Positions 9,410 through 18,293 of a stretch of 64,000 nt of DNA are shown in pieces. The DNA is from Sinorhizobium fredii USDA 205 (lineage in GTDB: Bacteria; Pseudomonadota; Alphaproteobacteria; Rhizobiales; Rhizobiaceae). Below the pieces are notes generated by a model. The model did not search any database and was not told where the DNA came from. It saw nothing but the letters and a program-made list of their open reading frames with translations. The DNA is taken from assembly GCF_001461695.1 (NCBI RefSeq), contig NZ_AUTC01000128.1, positions 1 through 64,000 of the forward strand, read 5' to 3'. Position numbers and translations under genes: made by a program. Numbering within the stretch: the first letter of the stretch is position 1; every line of letters begins with the position of its first letter.

Positions 9410-10060
9410 ATGGCTGTTACAATTACCGCCTTTGAACGGTCGCCCGATGGAGGCAAGGGTCTGGCGCGTGACATGCGCGTTCGCTGGGCGCTCGAAGAAG
9501 TGGGCCAGCCTTACGACGTTCGTCTTCTTTCGTTCAAAGCGATGAAGGAACCCGCACATCTTACGCTTCAACCTTTCGGGCAGATTCCCACCTATGAAGA
9601 GGGCGATCTCGCCCTGTTCGAGTCGGGGGCGATCGTGTTCCATATCGCGGAGCGCCATGCGGGCCTGCTGCCAGACGATGCGAATGCCCGGGCGCGCGCG
9701 ATCGCCTGGATGTTTGCCGCGCTCAACACGGTGGAACCGCCGATCTTCGACCGCGCCCTCGCCAAGATCCTCGAGCGCGACGAGCCTTGGTACGAGCAGC
9801 GCCTACGTGTCCTTGAGGACAGCATCCGCAAACGGCTGAGCGACCTTTCCAGTCGGCTTGGCGATGCCGACTGGCTCGATGGTGCGTTCAGCGCCGGTGA
9901 CCTGCTGATGGTGACGGTGCTGCTCAGGTTGAAAGGATCAGGTATACTCGGCGAATTTCCGAACCTCTCCGCCTATGTCGCCCGCGGTGAAGCGCGGCCC
10001 GCATACAAGCGTGCTTTCGACGCTCAATTGGCGGTTTTCACCGCCGCATCGACCGGCTGA
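9410..10060 (+). CDS. Glutathione S-transferase family protein
   Basis: This 216-aa soluble protein has a thioredoxin-fold N-terminal domain (about residues 1-82; the cis-Pro region is FGQIPTYEEGDLALFESGAI, with the E-S glutathione-binding pair) and an all-helical C-terminal domain (DADWLDGAFSAGDLLMVTVL). It is monocistronic, between the atp terminator and the convergent rnhB. The substrate cannot be read from sequence. Confidence 0.88.
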   Translation: MAVTITAFERSPDGGKGLARDMRVRWALEEVGQPYDVRLLSFKAMKEPAHLTLQPFGQIPTYEEGDLALFESGAIVFHIAERHAGLLPDDANARARAIAWMFAALNTVEPPIFDRALAKILERDEPWYEQRLRVLEDSIRKRLSDLSSRLGDADWLDGAFSAGDLLMVTVLLRLKGSGILGEFPNLSAYVARGEARPAYKRAFDAQLAVFTAASTG

Positions 10061-10326
10061 CAAGGGTCCGCCCGGGCTCAAAGCGACCGATAGCCTGGTC
10101 CTCAGGCTGGCGCAGCTCTTCGGACAGGTCACCGAATATATTGCGGTCGATTCCTGCAGCGGTCCTGTTTCTCTTCGAAGTCGGCACCGGGGCACGGACA
10201 TGTCGACCGCACCTTTCCCAGGATGGCGCCGATTCAAGAATAACGATGCAGCGTCAAGGTGCTCCAGGGGCACTCGATCTGATGAGACCTACACCGCTGA
10301 AGAGGGAGCGATGCCCGTCGCCGTCA

Positions 10327-11022
10327 TCAGTTGGCGTCGATCGGTCCGGCGCTGACCGCAAGGGGCTGCTCTTTGGCCTCCCGAAAGGGGCGGAAGCTCA
10401 TGCGGTGCAACGAACATGGTCCGTGGCTGTCGATGGCGCTGCGGTGCTTGACGGTGGCATAGCCGGCGTGAAGCGCAAAGCCATAGGCGGGGAAGGTGGC
10501 ATCGGCGCGGGCCATCATGCGGTCGCGAGTAACCTTCGCGACGATGGAGGCGGCGGCGATCGATACGGAACGGGAATCTCCCTTGACGATCGCCTTCGCA
10601 TGGCAGGGGAGACCCTGCGGAACGTCGCGGCCGTCGATGAGCGCGAAGCGCGCCGCGATGGACAGCCCGTCGATCGCGCGGCGCATGGCGTCGAGGCTGG
10701 CCCTGAGGATGTCGCTCGCATCGATATGTGCGGCCGAGGAGGAGGCGATCGAAACCGTCGCCGTCGCCATGATCTCCGTGAACAGCGCCTCGCGCTGTTC
10801 GGCGGTCAGGAGCTTGCTGTCGTTGAGGCCGGTCGGCACGGCATCGGGATCAAGGATCACCGCCGCTGCGACCACCGGACCGGCAAGCGGACCACGGCCG
10901 GCCTCGTCGGCGCCTGCGACCGGCCAAAAACCATCCCGCTTCGCGGTGATTTCGAAGCTGAAGTCCGGAAGGACCGGGTCGAGCTGAAAAAGCGGGGAAT
11001 CGGGCGACTTGCGACGTGACAT
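10327..11022 (-). CDS. rnhB: Ribonuclease HII
   Basis: This 231-aa enzyme cuts the RNA strand of RNA-DNA hybrids and single ribonucleotides in DNA, using Mn2+ or Mg2+. The metal site begins with Asp39-Glu40 in [14 protein letters not shown] and continues with NDSK (Asp69) and the Asp of the HIDASD and ALIDGRD segments. The N-terminal extension of about 30 residues is typical of rhizobial RNase HII. It lies downstream of the radical-SAM gene on the same strand with a 175-base gap. Confidence 0.94.
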   Translation of the reverse strand: MSRRKSPDSPLFQLDPVLPDFSFEITAKRDGFWPVAGADEAGRGPLAGPVVAAAVILDPDAVPTGLNDSKLLTAEQREALFTEIMATATVSIASSSAAHIDASDILRASLDAMRRAIDGLSIAARFALIDGRDVPQGLPCHAKAIVKGDSRSVSIAAASIVAKVTRDRMMARADATFPAYGFALHAGYATVKHRSAIDSHGPCSLHRMSFRPFREAKEQPLAVSAGPIDAN

Positions 11023-11197
11023 GCGGGGGACCCTCGCATATTCGCCCGATTCCCTTCAAGCCCCCCGGTACGTGTGCGGCGGTAAACCGGGAGGAAAGCC
11101 AGCGCCATCCTGAGGCAAGGAGGCGCCGGAACTTTGATTTGGGTGAAACCGTACTTGAGACAGCGTCCCCGAAGCACGCGTCCGTGCCGGTGCTCTC

Positions 11198-12355
11198 CTA
11201 AAGCAAGGAGAGCTGGACACCCATCCCCAGCGGAGGCACGAAGATATCGTGCCGCAATTGTCGGCGGGTGAGGTTGAGTTCCAGGCGCTTGGCGGCAAGT
11301 TCGAACCGGCGGCCGATCTGCCAGGCATAGGGACCGGCGCCCTTCATCCGCTTGCCGAATTCGGCGTCATAATCCTTGCCGCCGCGCATCGAGCGGACGA
11401 GCGACATCACGTGCCTGTAGCGGTCCGGATAGTTTCTCAACAACCAGTCGCGGAAGAGCGGGCTCACTTCGAGCGGCAGACGCAGGAGCACGTAGCTGGC
11501 TTCGGCGGCGCCCGCCGTTTTCGCCGCGTCGAGCACGCGCTCGATCTCGTGATCGTTGAGGGCCGGGATGATTGGCGCCACAAGGACGCCTGCAGGAATG
11601 CCCGCTTCCGAAACCGCGCGAATTGCTTCGAGCCGCCTGGTCGGCGTCGATGCCCGCGGCTCCATGGCGCGCGCCAGCTTGCGGTCGAGCGTCGTGACGG
11701 AAATGCCGACGCGCGCCAGGCCCTTTTCCGCCATCGGGGCGAGCAGATCAATGTCGCGCGTCACCATCGCCGACTTGGTCACGATCATCACGGGGTGATT
11801 GGCGGCCTTCAGCACCTCGAGGATCTGGCGCATGATGCGCCACTCTTTCTCGATCGGTTGATAGGGGTCCGTATTGGTACCGATCGCGATCGGACGCACC
11901 TTATAGTCCGGCTTCGCCAGTTCGCGTTCCAGCAAGCGGGGCGCGTCCGGCTTGGCGAAGAGCTTCGCTTCGAAATCGAGCCCAGCCGAGAGCCCCATAT
12001 AGGCGTGCGTCGGCCGCGCGAAACAATAGATGCAGCCGTGCTCGCAGCCTCTGTAAGGATTGATGGAGCGATCGAAGGAAATGTCCGGCGACTCGTTGCG
12101 GGTGATGACGTTGCGGGGTTTCTCGATCTGAACTTCCGTCTTGAACGGCGGCAATTCCTCGATCGTCTGCCAACCGTCGTCGAACGTCTCGCGCATCCGC
12201 GGCTCGTAGCGGCCACCCATGTTGAGGGCTGCGCCGCGTCCCCGACGGCGATCGATCTCTATTCTGACGCCCGTACCGGTGACGATGGCTTCCGCCAGCT
12301 CTGCGCTATTGCCGGGCGCAAAGGCACCCTGCCTGAGTTGAGACAGCTCGGTCAT
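11198..12355 (-). CDS. Radical SAM protein, PA0069/SplB-like family
   Basis: This 385-aa protein carries the radical SAM 4Fe-4S motif C104-X3-C108-X2-C111 in YRGCEHGCIYCFARP. The motif and the segment HAYMG place it in the PA0069 family, distantly related to spore photoproduct lyase, whose bacterial substrate is not established. GAGGAG lies upstream of the ATG. A LexA-type box 67 bases upstream (12422-12436) overlaps a possible -35 region, suggesting SOS control and a role in the DNA-damage response (inference). Confidence 0.85.
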   Translation of the reverse strand: MTELSQLRQGAFAPGNSAELAEAIVTGTGVRIEIDRRRGRGAALNMGGRYEPRMRETFDDGWQTIEELPPFKTEVQIEKPRNVITRNESPDISFDRSINPYRGCEHGCIYCFARPTHAYMGLSAGLDFEAKLFAKPDAPRLLERELAKPDYKVRPIAIGTNTDPYQPIEKEWRIMRQILEVLKAANHPVMIVTKSAMVTRDIDLLAPMAEKGLARVGISVTTLDRKLARAMEPRASTPTRRLEAIRAVSEAGIPAGVLVAPIIPALNDHEIERVLDAAKTAGAAEASYVLLRLPLEVSPLFRDWLLRNYPDRYRHVMSLVRSMRGGKDYDAEFGKRMKGAGPYAWQIGRRFELAAKRLELNLTRRQLRHDIFVPPLGMGVQLSLL

Positions 12356-12421
12356 GGAAATCTCCTCAGAACCGATTTGCGACTTCGGTCCGCTCTGATT
12401 ATTTTCCTAACGCACAAGTGG

Positions 12422-12436
12422 GAACAAAGCAAGAAC
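12422..12436 (-). promoter_or_regulatory. LexA (SOS) box, alphaproteobacterial type
   Basis: On the plus strand this reads GAAC-AAAGCAA-GAAC; on the minus strand GTTC-TTGCTTT-GTTC, a perfect GTTC-N7-GTTC direct repeat, the alphaproteobacterial LexA operator. It sits between the radical-SAM gene (minus strand, start 12355) and the glycosyltransferase-like gene (plus strand, start 12529). It overlaps a minus-strand TTGCTT that could be a -35 element. Confidence 0.65.
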
Positions 12437-12528
12437 AAAAATTGCTGCGGCGCAAGATCATTGCGGCGCGACCGCTAACACCCCTGAAGAATTGTGGTAT
12501 TTCCTCTGATGATGCGCTAGGAGACGGT

Positions 12529-13062
12529 ATGTTGACGATCATCATGGAGACACGGGACAACGAAGCGGAACTCGCGCAGACGTTGTCCGTGCTTGTTGCC
12601 GGGGCTGTCGAAGGGCTCGTCAGCGACGTGATCATCCTGGATCACGGCTCCAGCGATGGTTCCGTGCATGTCGCCGATGCGGCCGGCTGCCGCTTCTGCG
12701 CCGAATGGGACCTCTCCGACGTTGTCAGCTCCGCGCGTGGTGATTGGCTGATGCTGCTTGAGCCGGGCGCCCGTCCGATAGGACGCTGGGTGGACGAGCT
12801 TATCGAATATGTCTCGCTGAACAAGGATCCGGCGCGGTTTTCACCCTCTCGCATGCATCGGCGGCCGCTTCTCAAGCGCTTGTCGCAGCGGGCTGCGCCG
12901 CTTGAGGCCGGATTTCTGATGCGCAAGCAGGATGCCGTTGCGGTCGCGCGCGCCAATATGCAGCTCAGCGACATCGCCACCGCTCGGGCGGTCCGCAAGC
13001 TGGCGACCGAGCTCGTTCCGGCCTGGGTTGCTCTCGGTCATCGATCTGCCGAACGGGCTTGA
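12529..13062 (+). CDS. Glycosyltransferase family 2-like protein, probably non-catalytic
   Basis: The protein is 177 aa. The N-terminal half resembles a GT-A fold: MLTIIMETRDNEAEL, then VIILDHGSSDGS, then ARGDWLMLLEPGARP. The metal-binding DxD expected after the GDWLMLL strand is replaced by EPGA, and the acceptor half is short, so catalytic activity is doubtful. ATG 12529 has TAGGAGA just upstream; longer versions would begin inside the LexA box region. RIME1 follows 7 bases after the stop. Confidence 0.65.
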   Translation: MLTIIMETRDNEAELAQTLSVLVAGAVEGLVSDVIILDHGSSDGSVHVADAAGCRFCAEWDLSDVVSSARGDWLMLLEPGARPIGRWVDELIEYVSLNKDPARFSPSRMHRRPLLKRLSQRAAPLEAGFLMRKQDAVAVARANMQLSDIATARAVRKLATELVPAWVALGHRSAERA

Positions 13063-13068
13063 AACGGC

Positions 13069-13166
13069 CTACAGCGCCGCGCGTCTTATCAGACGCGCAA
13101 AGGTCGCTGTAACACTTTGAATTGCTGCATGTCTTTGTCCTTAAATCGAGGTCGGAGACATGCAGC
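13069..13166 (+). repeat. RIME1 intergenic palindromic element
   Basis: The left palindrome GCGCGTCT-TATC-AGACGCGC is followed by the spacer ACACTTTGAATTGC and a right palindrome starting TGCATGTCT and ending AGACATGCAG. The right palindrome lacks the second ATTTAA arm seen in the copy at 20028, so this copy has an internal deletion. It lies immediately downstream of the glycosyltransferase-like gene. Confidence 0.85.
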
Positions 13167-13419
13167 GTGCGGCAAGTCACAAGAGGGGCGTGCCTTGCGG
13201 CACCCCCTGAAGCGACTCTCAAATCTCTTGTCTGCGAAAAGGGCTTGCCATGCTGCTCCATCTCACTGTGGTGGGGCACCATGTCGTATAACTTGCAGAT
13301 CTCTTTCCGCGGGGATCTGGAAAGAGGCGTCTTCGCTTCGCTTGATGCGAATGCGCGGTATGCGCGTTGCCTTTGGCGAGCTGACGAGTGGGAATATAGC
13401 CGTTTCAACCGTACGTGGC

Positions 13420-13435
13420 TGTTCCAAACGGAACA
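13420..13435. repeat. Short perfect palindrome downstream of moaB
   Basis: TGTTCC-AAAC-GGAACA, 11 bases beyond the moaB stop. There is no T-tract on the moaB strand, so it is a poor terminator. It may be a chance palindrome or a protein site. The surrounding 13167-13445 contains no credible gene. Confidence 0.35.
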
Positions 13436-13445
13436 AGGCGAGCGA

Positions 13446-13988
13446 TCAGCCGCGTTTCAGGTGCTCATCCAGCCGCGGCATGATCTCGACGAAGTTGCAG
13501 GGCATGTGCCGGTAGTCGAGCTGCTGCTTCAGGATCTCGTCCCAGGCGTCCTTGCAGGCCCCGGGCGAACCGGGCAGTACGAAGATGAAGGTGGCATTGG
13601 CAACGCCGCCCGTTGCCCGCGACTGGATCGTCGAGGTGCCGATCTTGTCGTAGGAGATCCGGTGAAAGACCTCGGAAAACCCGTCCATGCGCTTTTCGAA
13701 GAGCGGCTCCAGCGCTTCCGGTGTCACGTCTCGGCCGGTGAAGCCGGTCCCGCCCGTAGTGATGACGACGTCGATCGACGCATCCAGCGTCCAGGCCTTT
13801 ACCTGAGCGTAGATCTCCTGGCGGTCGTCGCGCACGATTGTGCGCGCCTCAAGCCGATGGCCCGCCTCTCGTATGCGTGCCTCGAGCGTGTCGCCCGACT
13901 TGTCGTCGGCACGCGTGCGCGTATCGGAAACCGTGAGGACGGCGATCCCGACCGGAATGAAGGAGCGTGTCTCGTCGATGCCGGGCAT
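13446..13988 (-). CDS. moaB: Molybdenum cofactor biosynthesis protein MoaB/Mog family
   Basis: This 180-aa protein has the MoCF-binding (MoaB/MogA) fold. Features include the TVSDTR strand near the N-terminus, TTGGTGFTGRDVTPEA, the molybdopterin-binding loop, and LPGSPGACKDAW near the C-terminus. It likely adenylylates molybdopterin or helps its processing. It is directly downstream of ispE (3 bases between ispE stop and moaB start), so it is co-transcribed with the TPR-ispE genes although the pathways are unrelated. Confidence 0.9.
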   Translation of the reverse strand: MPGIDETRSFIPVGIAVLTVSDTRTRADDKSGDTLEARIREAGHRLEARTIVRDDRQEIYAQVKAWTLDASIDVVITTGGTGFTGRDVTPEALEPLFEKRMDGFSEVFHRISYDKIGTSTIQSRATGGVANATFIFVLPGSPGACKDAWDEILKQQLDYRHMPCNFVEIMPRLDEHLKRG

Positions 13989-13991
13989 TGG

Positions 13992-14903
13992 TTATCCTCG
14001 CTTCCCCGCGGTTCGGGTGGCTAGAACGTACCACCCCGGATAATCGGCGGAAATGCGTTGCGCGGCCGCAGCCGCGTTTTCGTCGCTGTCGAACAGACCG
14101 AAACATGTGGCGCCCGAGCCGGACATCCGTACGAGATCGGCATGCACCGCTTGCAGCGCGTTCGATACCGCCTCGATCGTCGGCTCCAGCGCTTTCGCCG
14201 GCCCCTCCAGATCGTTCCGCATCCCGGCCAGTGCATTCACCCAGTCCGTCGCGGTACGGGCGTCTTGCGGAAGGGTTAGGGGAGGATTGCGCTTCTCGGC
14301 GAGCATCCGAAAGATGATGGGCGTCGAGACGGCGACGAGCGGATTGACAAGCACGATCGCAAAGGACGGCAGATCGGCAAGCGGGGTGATCTCTTCGCCG
14401 ATCCCCCTGGCAAGCAGCGGCCTGCCGTCGAGACACATCGGCACATCGGCGCCAAGTTCCAGCGCGAGGCTGGCGAGCCTTTCCGGCGCGACCTCGGCTT
14501 TCCAGAGCGAAAGCAGGCCTCGCAGCGTCGCGGCCGCGTCCGCCGAGCCTCCGCCGATCCCGGATGCGATCGGCAGGTTCTTCTCCAGATGCAGATGGAC
14601 AGGGCCCGCAGCATCGCCCCGATCAATCAATTCCCGCCGCAGCAGGTCGCGCGCCCGCAGCACCAGATTGCCGCTTTTGCCTTCCGCCGAAACCGGCACG
14701 TCGCGCGAAAAAGGGCCGGATACGGTGAAGTTGTCGGCATCCGCCGGCGCGAATGCGATCCTGTCGCCGCACTCTGCAAAGGTGACGAGGCTTTCCAGAA
14801 GATGATGTCCGTCGGCGCGCTGACCGACGACATGCAGTGCCAGGTTGATCTTGGCCGGCGCCGCAAGGGTCAGCGCGAAGCCGGCGATGCCATCGGCCTG
14901 CAT
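13992..14903 (-). CDS. ispE: 4-diphosphocytidyl-2-C-methyl-D-erythritol kinase
   Basis: This 303-aa GHMP-family kinase performs the fourth step of the MEP isoprenoid pathway. It has APAKINLALHVVGQRADGHH at the N-terminus with the catalytic Lys, the ATP loop IASGIGGGSADAAA, and MSGSGATCFGLF at the C-terminus. ATG 14903 follows the TPR stop by four bases (TGAttgcATG), indicating coupling. The window also carries dxs (54991) and polyprenyl synthase (16895) of the same pathway. Confidence 0.94.
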   Translation of the reverse strand: MQADGIAGFALTLAAPAKINLALHVVGQRADGHHLLESLVTFAECGDRIAFAPADADNFTVSGPFSRDVPVSAEGKSGNLVLRARDLLRRELIDRGDAAGPVHLHLEKNLPIASGIGGGSADAAATLRGLLSLWKAEVAPERLASLALELGADVPMCLDGRPLLARGIGEEITPLADLPSFAIVLVNPLVAVSTPIIFRMLAEKRNPPLTLPQDARTATDWVNALAGMRNDLEGPAKALEPTIEAVSNALQAVHADLVRMSGSGATCFGLFDSDENAAAAAQRISADYPGWYVLATRTAGKRG

Positions 14904-14907
14904 GCAA

Positions 14908-16728
14908 TCAAGATTTCTTGTCCGGCGCGGCGGGCTTCTTCGGCAGCGTCTCCTTGGCATCCGCCGCGGCCGGCACTTCCCGCTTAAGCGGCGGGAGGCC
15001 GTTCTCGATCTTCGCCTTGATCTTCGAAACTTCCGCTACCTCGGGCTTCATTTCGAGCGCCTGGTTCCACTGGAAGACCGCTTCGAGCTTGCGTCCGACC
15101 CGCCAATAGGCATCGCCAAGGTGGTCGTTGATCGTCGGGTCGCCGGCCATCAGTTCGGCGGCGCGCTCCAACTCGGTCACCGCCTCGTCGAACCGGTTCA
15201 TGCGGAAATAGGCCCATCCGAGCGAATCGACGATGTAGCCGTCGTCGGGCTTGAGCTCGACTGCCTTGCGGATCATATCCAGGCCCTTGTCGAGATTGAT
15301 GTTCATGTCCACCCAGGAGTAGCCGAGATAGTTCAGGACCTGAGGCTGGTTCGGGTTGAGCTCCAACGCCTTGAGGAAACTCGGCTCCGCCTTGGCCCAG
15401 TTTTTCTGCCGTTCGTAGGCGATCCCCCGCTGGAAGAACACCGTCCAGTCACTGCGCTTCGGCACCGGGCCGATCGCCTCGACGGCGCGGTCGTAGAGGT
15501 CACCCATCTCCTTGTAGGCCTTGGCGTCGGAAAGGACGCTGCCATAGGCGAGATAGTTGCGGATGTTCTTCGGATCGACTTCGATCAGCGCCTGCAGGTG
15601 TTTCTTCGCCTCGTCGACCTTGCCGACGCTGGCAAGCGCCAGGCCGAGCTGAAGCTCGGAGACGCGGCGCATCGGCGAATCCGCCGGCACGCTCTTGTAA
15701 AGCGCAATCGCCTCGTCCTGCTTCTTCAGGTTTTCCGCGATGCCGCCGAGCATGACCAGGATGTCGGCGCTTTCCGGATCGAGACGGCGCGCCGTCTGCA
15801 GATAGAGCGTGACGATGTCTTCCGCTCCCTCGCGGTTGAGCGCGCCCCCGATCGAAAAGAGGACGGCGGCAGCCCCTTGCGCGGCGTTGCGTACCTGCTG
15901 CTCCTGGGGCCCGCCCTCTTCGATGTTCTTTCTGAGTGCCTCGAGCGGCGTGTAGTTGTTGACGAGGCTCTCGCCGACGGAAACCGTATCGAGCGCCTTC
16001 TGCTTGTTGCCCTCGCGGGCTTCGAAGCGCGCCAGCGCCTCGACCGCGCGCATGAAGGTATCCGGCGCGGCGCTGCCGCCCTCCCGGTCGAGAATGGCAT
16101 CGTTCAGCCTGGAGCGTGCCGTCGCCTTGTCGCCCGCCACAAGAGCGATCGCCCCGGTGTGATAGTTCTTGAACACCCGGAACCATTCCGGCCCTTCGAG
16201 GGCCTTGATCTGGGCGATGGCCTCCTTGGACCGCCCTTGCCCGGCCTTCGCCCAGGCGGAAAGAAGCGTGCTCATCAGCCGGTCGAGATCGTTCGGACCC
16301 TGATAGTTGAGGAGCTTCTGGGCGCTGCGATATTCGCGCTTGCGGATCGCTTCGATGGCCCGGACGGTGGTGGTGATCCGCTCGACGGCCGGATCGGATT
16401 TCAGCGCCTCGGCAATCTTCACGCCTTCGTCGAACTTGCCGCTCATCAGCAGCGTGATCATCAGGCGTTGCTTGACCTCGGTATTTTCCGGCTCGAACCT
16501 CAGCGCAATGCGATAGAGCTCGGTCGCCGTTTCGAAATCGCGATCGACGTCGGCTGTCCGCGCCGCCAGGAAGGCGCCGGCGAAGGTGTTGACGCTTCTG
16601 ATGTCGAAAGGCCGGGCATCCTCGACAGCCGCCTTGTCTTCAGCAAAGGCTTGGTGGCTGCCGGTCACACACAGAAGAGCCAGCATTGCCGCGCCGCCGA
16701 GGAGGCGAAGGAATGTATTATGCCGCAT
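14908..16728 (-). CDS. Secreted or lipoprotein-like tetratricopeptide repeat protein
   Basis: This 606-aa protein has an N-terminal signal peptide (LRLLGGAAMLALLCVTGSHQAFA, cleavage near residue 30). It is built almost wholly of TPR-like helix pairs, with the clearest canonical units at about residues 400-560 (PNQPQVLNYLGYSWVDM; DDGYIVDSLGWAYFRM; DPTINDHLGDAYWRV). It ends in a Lys/Pro-rich tail. ATG 16728 has GAAAGG upstream. It is probably a periplasmic scaffold; the partner is unknown. It is conserved ahead of ispE in rhizobia. Confidence 0.82.
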   Translation of the reverse strand: MRHNTFLRLLGGAAMLALLCVTGSHQAFAEDKAAVEDARPFDIRSVNTFAGAFLAARTADVDRDFETATELYRIALRFEPENTEVKQRLMITLLMSGKFDEGVKIAEALKSDPAVERITTTVRAIEAIRKREYRSAQKLLNYQGPNDLDRLMSTLLSAWAKAGQGRSKEAIAQIKALEGPEWFRVFKNYHTGAIALVAGDKATARSRLNDAILDREGGSAAPDTFMRAVEALARFEAREGNKQKALDTVSVGESLVNNYTPLEALRKNIEEGGPQEQQVRNAAQGAAAVLFSIGGALNREGAEDIVTLYLQTARRLDPESADILVMLGGIAENLKKQDEAIALYKSVPADSPMRRVSELQLGLALASVGKVDEAKKHLQALIEVDPKNIRNYLAYGSVLSDAKAYKEMGDLYDRAVEAIGPVPKRSDWTVFFQRGIAYERQKNWAKAEPSFLKALELNPNQPQVLNYLGYSWVDMNINLDKGLDMIRKAVELKPDDGYIVDSLGWAYFRMNRFDEAVTELERAAELMAGDPTINDHLGDAYWRVGRKLEAVFQWNQALEMKPEVAEVSKIKAKIENGLPPLKREVPAAADAKETLPKKPAAPDKKS

Positions 16729-16894
16729 GTAAAACCTTTCGTTGCTGATCGTCTCGGCCCGCCGCGTCTTTGCTGGTTGTTCCGGAGTCGATCGCAAGTT
16801 GTCGAACGCAAGTCTTGAAGAATAGAATGGCTTTTTTGGCGCAATGCGGCAAGAAATTCCTCCACCGGGGGAATATTGCTCCGCGGCCCGGCGC

Positions 16895-17911
16895 TCAGCT
16901 CACCCGGTCGATGCAGAAATCGATCACCTCGACCAAGGCCGACTTCCAGGGAGATGCCGGCAACGGCGCGAGCGCATCGCGGGCTATCGTCCCATAGTGC
17001 TGGGCGCGCGTGATGGTGTCGGTCAATCCGCCGTAGCGGCGGATGAGGCCGAGCGCCTTGTCGAGGTTGGCCGCGTCGCTGGCGCCGCCTTCGATGGCTT
17101 CGCGCCAGAAAGCCCGATCCTCCGGCGTGCCGCGACGGTAGGAAAGGATGACGGGGAGGGTGATCTTGCCCTCGCGGAAGTCGTCGCCGACATTTTTGCC
17201 GAGATCGCTCGACGAGCCGCCATAGTCGAGAACGTCGTCGACGAGCTGGAAGGCGAGGCCGAGATTCATGCCATAGGATTTCAGCGCGTTGCGATCGGCC
17301 CTGCTGGCGCTCGCGACGATCGGACCGACTTCCGCGGCGGCGGCGAAGAGCGCCGCGGTCTTGGCCCGGATGACCTGCAGGTAGTCGTCCTCGGTCGTCT
17401 CCATGTTCTTGGCGACGGAGAGCTGCAGGACTTCGCCTTCGGCAATCACCGAGGCGGCTGTCGACAGCACGTCAAGCGCGTCGAGCGAGCCGACGTCGAC
17501 CATCATGCGGAAAGCCTGGCCGAGCAGGAAGTCGCCGACGAGCACGCTCGCCTGGTTGCCCCAGATCGTTCGCGCCGTCGACTTGCCGCGTCTCAGGTCG
17601 CTTTCATCGACGACGTCGTCATGGAGGAGCGTCGCCGTATGCATGAATTCGACGCTGGTTGCGAGCTTGACATGCGCGTCGCCCTCGTAGCCGAACATCG
17701 AAGCGGCCGCGAGCGTCAGCATCGGCCGTAGCCGCTTTCCGCCAGAGGAAATCAGGTGGTTGGCGACCTCCGGAATCATCTGCACGTCGGAGCCCGCTTT
17801 GGAGAGGATGAGCTGATTGACGCGCTCCATGTCGGCCGCCGTCAGGCCGACGAGCGGCTTCACGGAAGCCTGTTTGTTTTTATTGTCTTCCAGCGGTATC
17901 ACTACGCCCAA
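16895..17911 (-). CDS. ispB: Polyprenyl (octa/decaprenyl) diphosphate synthase
   Basis: This 338-aa trans-prenyltransferase supplies the ubiquinone side chain (decaprenyl, UQ-10, is usual in rhizobia). Both Asp-rich motifs are present: LLHDDVVDESD (first) and VDDVLDYGG (second). GGKRLRPML begins the catalytic domain. The start is uncertain: TTG 17911 has GCAGGAGT about 8 bases upstream and gives LGVVIPLEDNK; a GTG nine bases later is the alternative. ubiA at 37208 would use its product. Confidence 0.92.
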   Translation of the reverse strand: MGVVIPLEDNKNKQASVKPLVGLTAADMERVNQLILSKAGSDVQMIPEVANHLISSGGKRLRPMLTLAAASMFGYEGDAHVKLATSVEFMHTATLLHDDVVDESDLRRGKSTARTIWGNQASVLVGDFLLGQAFRMMVDVGSLDALDVLSTAASVIAEGEVLQLSVAKNMETTEDDYLQVIRAKTAALFAAAAEVGPIVASASRADRNALKSYGMNLGLAFQLVDDVLDYGGSSSDLGKNVGDDFREGKITLPVILSYRRGTPEDRAFWREAIEGGASDAANLDKALGLIRRYGGLTDTITRAQHYGTIARDALAPLPASPWKSALVEVIDFCIDRVS

Positions 17912-18013
17912 CGCCCCGGACTCCTGCTTCGTTGTCGGATTTGACAATAGAAAGCGGGGCTCCGGGCGGCAAGAGGCGAATTGCCTCGCCCGCTGCAATT
18001 TAAGACGGGATCA

Positions 18014-18244
18014 ATGAGGCGAATGAAGGAACTGATCCGCACCAACGACGCCGTGCTGCTCTCCTTTGCGGAAAGCCTGATGAAGGATGCCGGCATTCCA
18101 TGTCTCATTGCCGATCGGGACATGAGCATTCTCGAAGGCTCGCTCGGCCTTTTGCCGCAGCGTTTTCTGGTGACTGACGACGATGCTGAAAGGGCCCGGC
18201 GCATTCTGATCGATGCCGGACTGGAAAAGGAACTGCGGCAATGA
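18014..18244 (+). CDS. DUF2007 domain-containing protein
   Basis: This 76-aa protein resembles the DUF2007 'putative signal transducing' family. It has a short ferredoxin-like fold: LIRTNDAVLLSFAESLMKDAGIPCLIADRDMSI, then FLVTDDDAERARRILIDAGL. Starts at 18014 and 18023 are equally plausible. It is divergent from the prenyl synthase, and the methyltransferase follows 49 bases after its stop. Function unknown. Confidence 0.75.
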   Translation: MRRMKELIRTNDAVLLSFAESLMKDAGIPCLIADRDMSILEGSLGLLPQRFLVTDDDAERARRILIDAGLEKELRQ

Positions 18245-18293
18245 TGCCGAGCCTGGCGCAATGCGGCGGTCTGTCCGAGGCGCGGACACTGCA

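Noticed and set aside
13186..13206. Hairpin GGGGCGTGCC/GGCACCCC as a terminator
   Set aside because: No T-rich tail and no gene ending beside it in the right direction except through RIME1.
14845..16818. A 657-codon plus-strand open frame opposite the TPR gene
   Set aside because: No known motif, biased composition, and the opposite strand encodes a signal peptide and TPR units.
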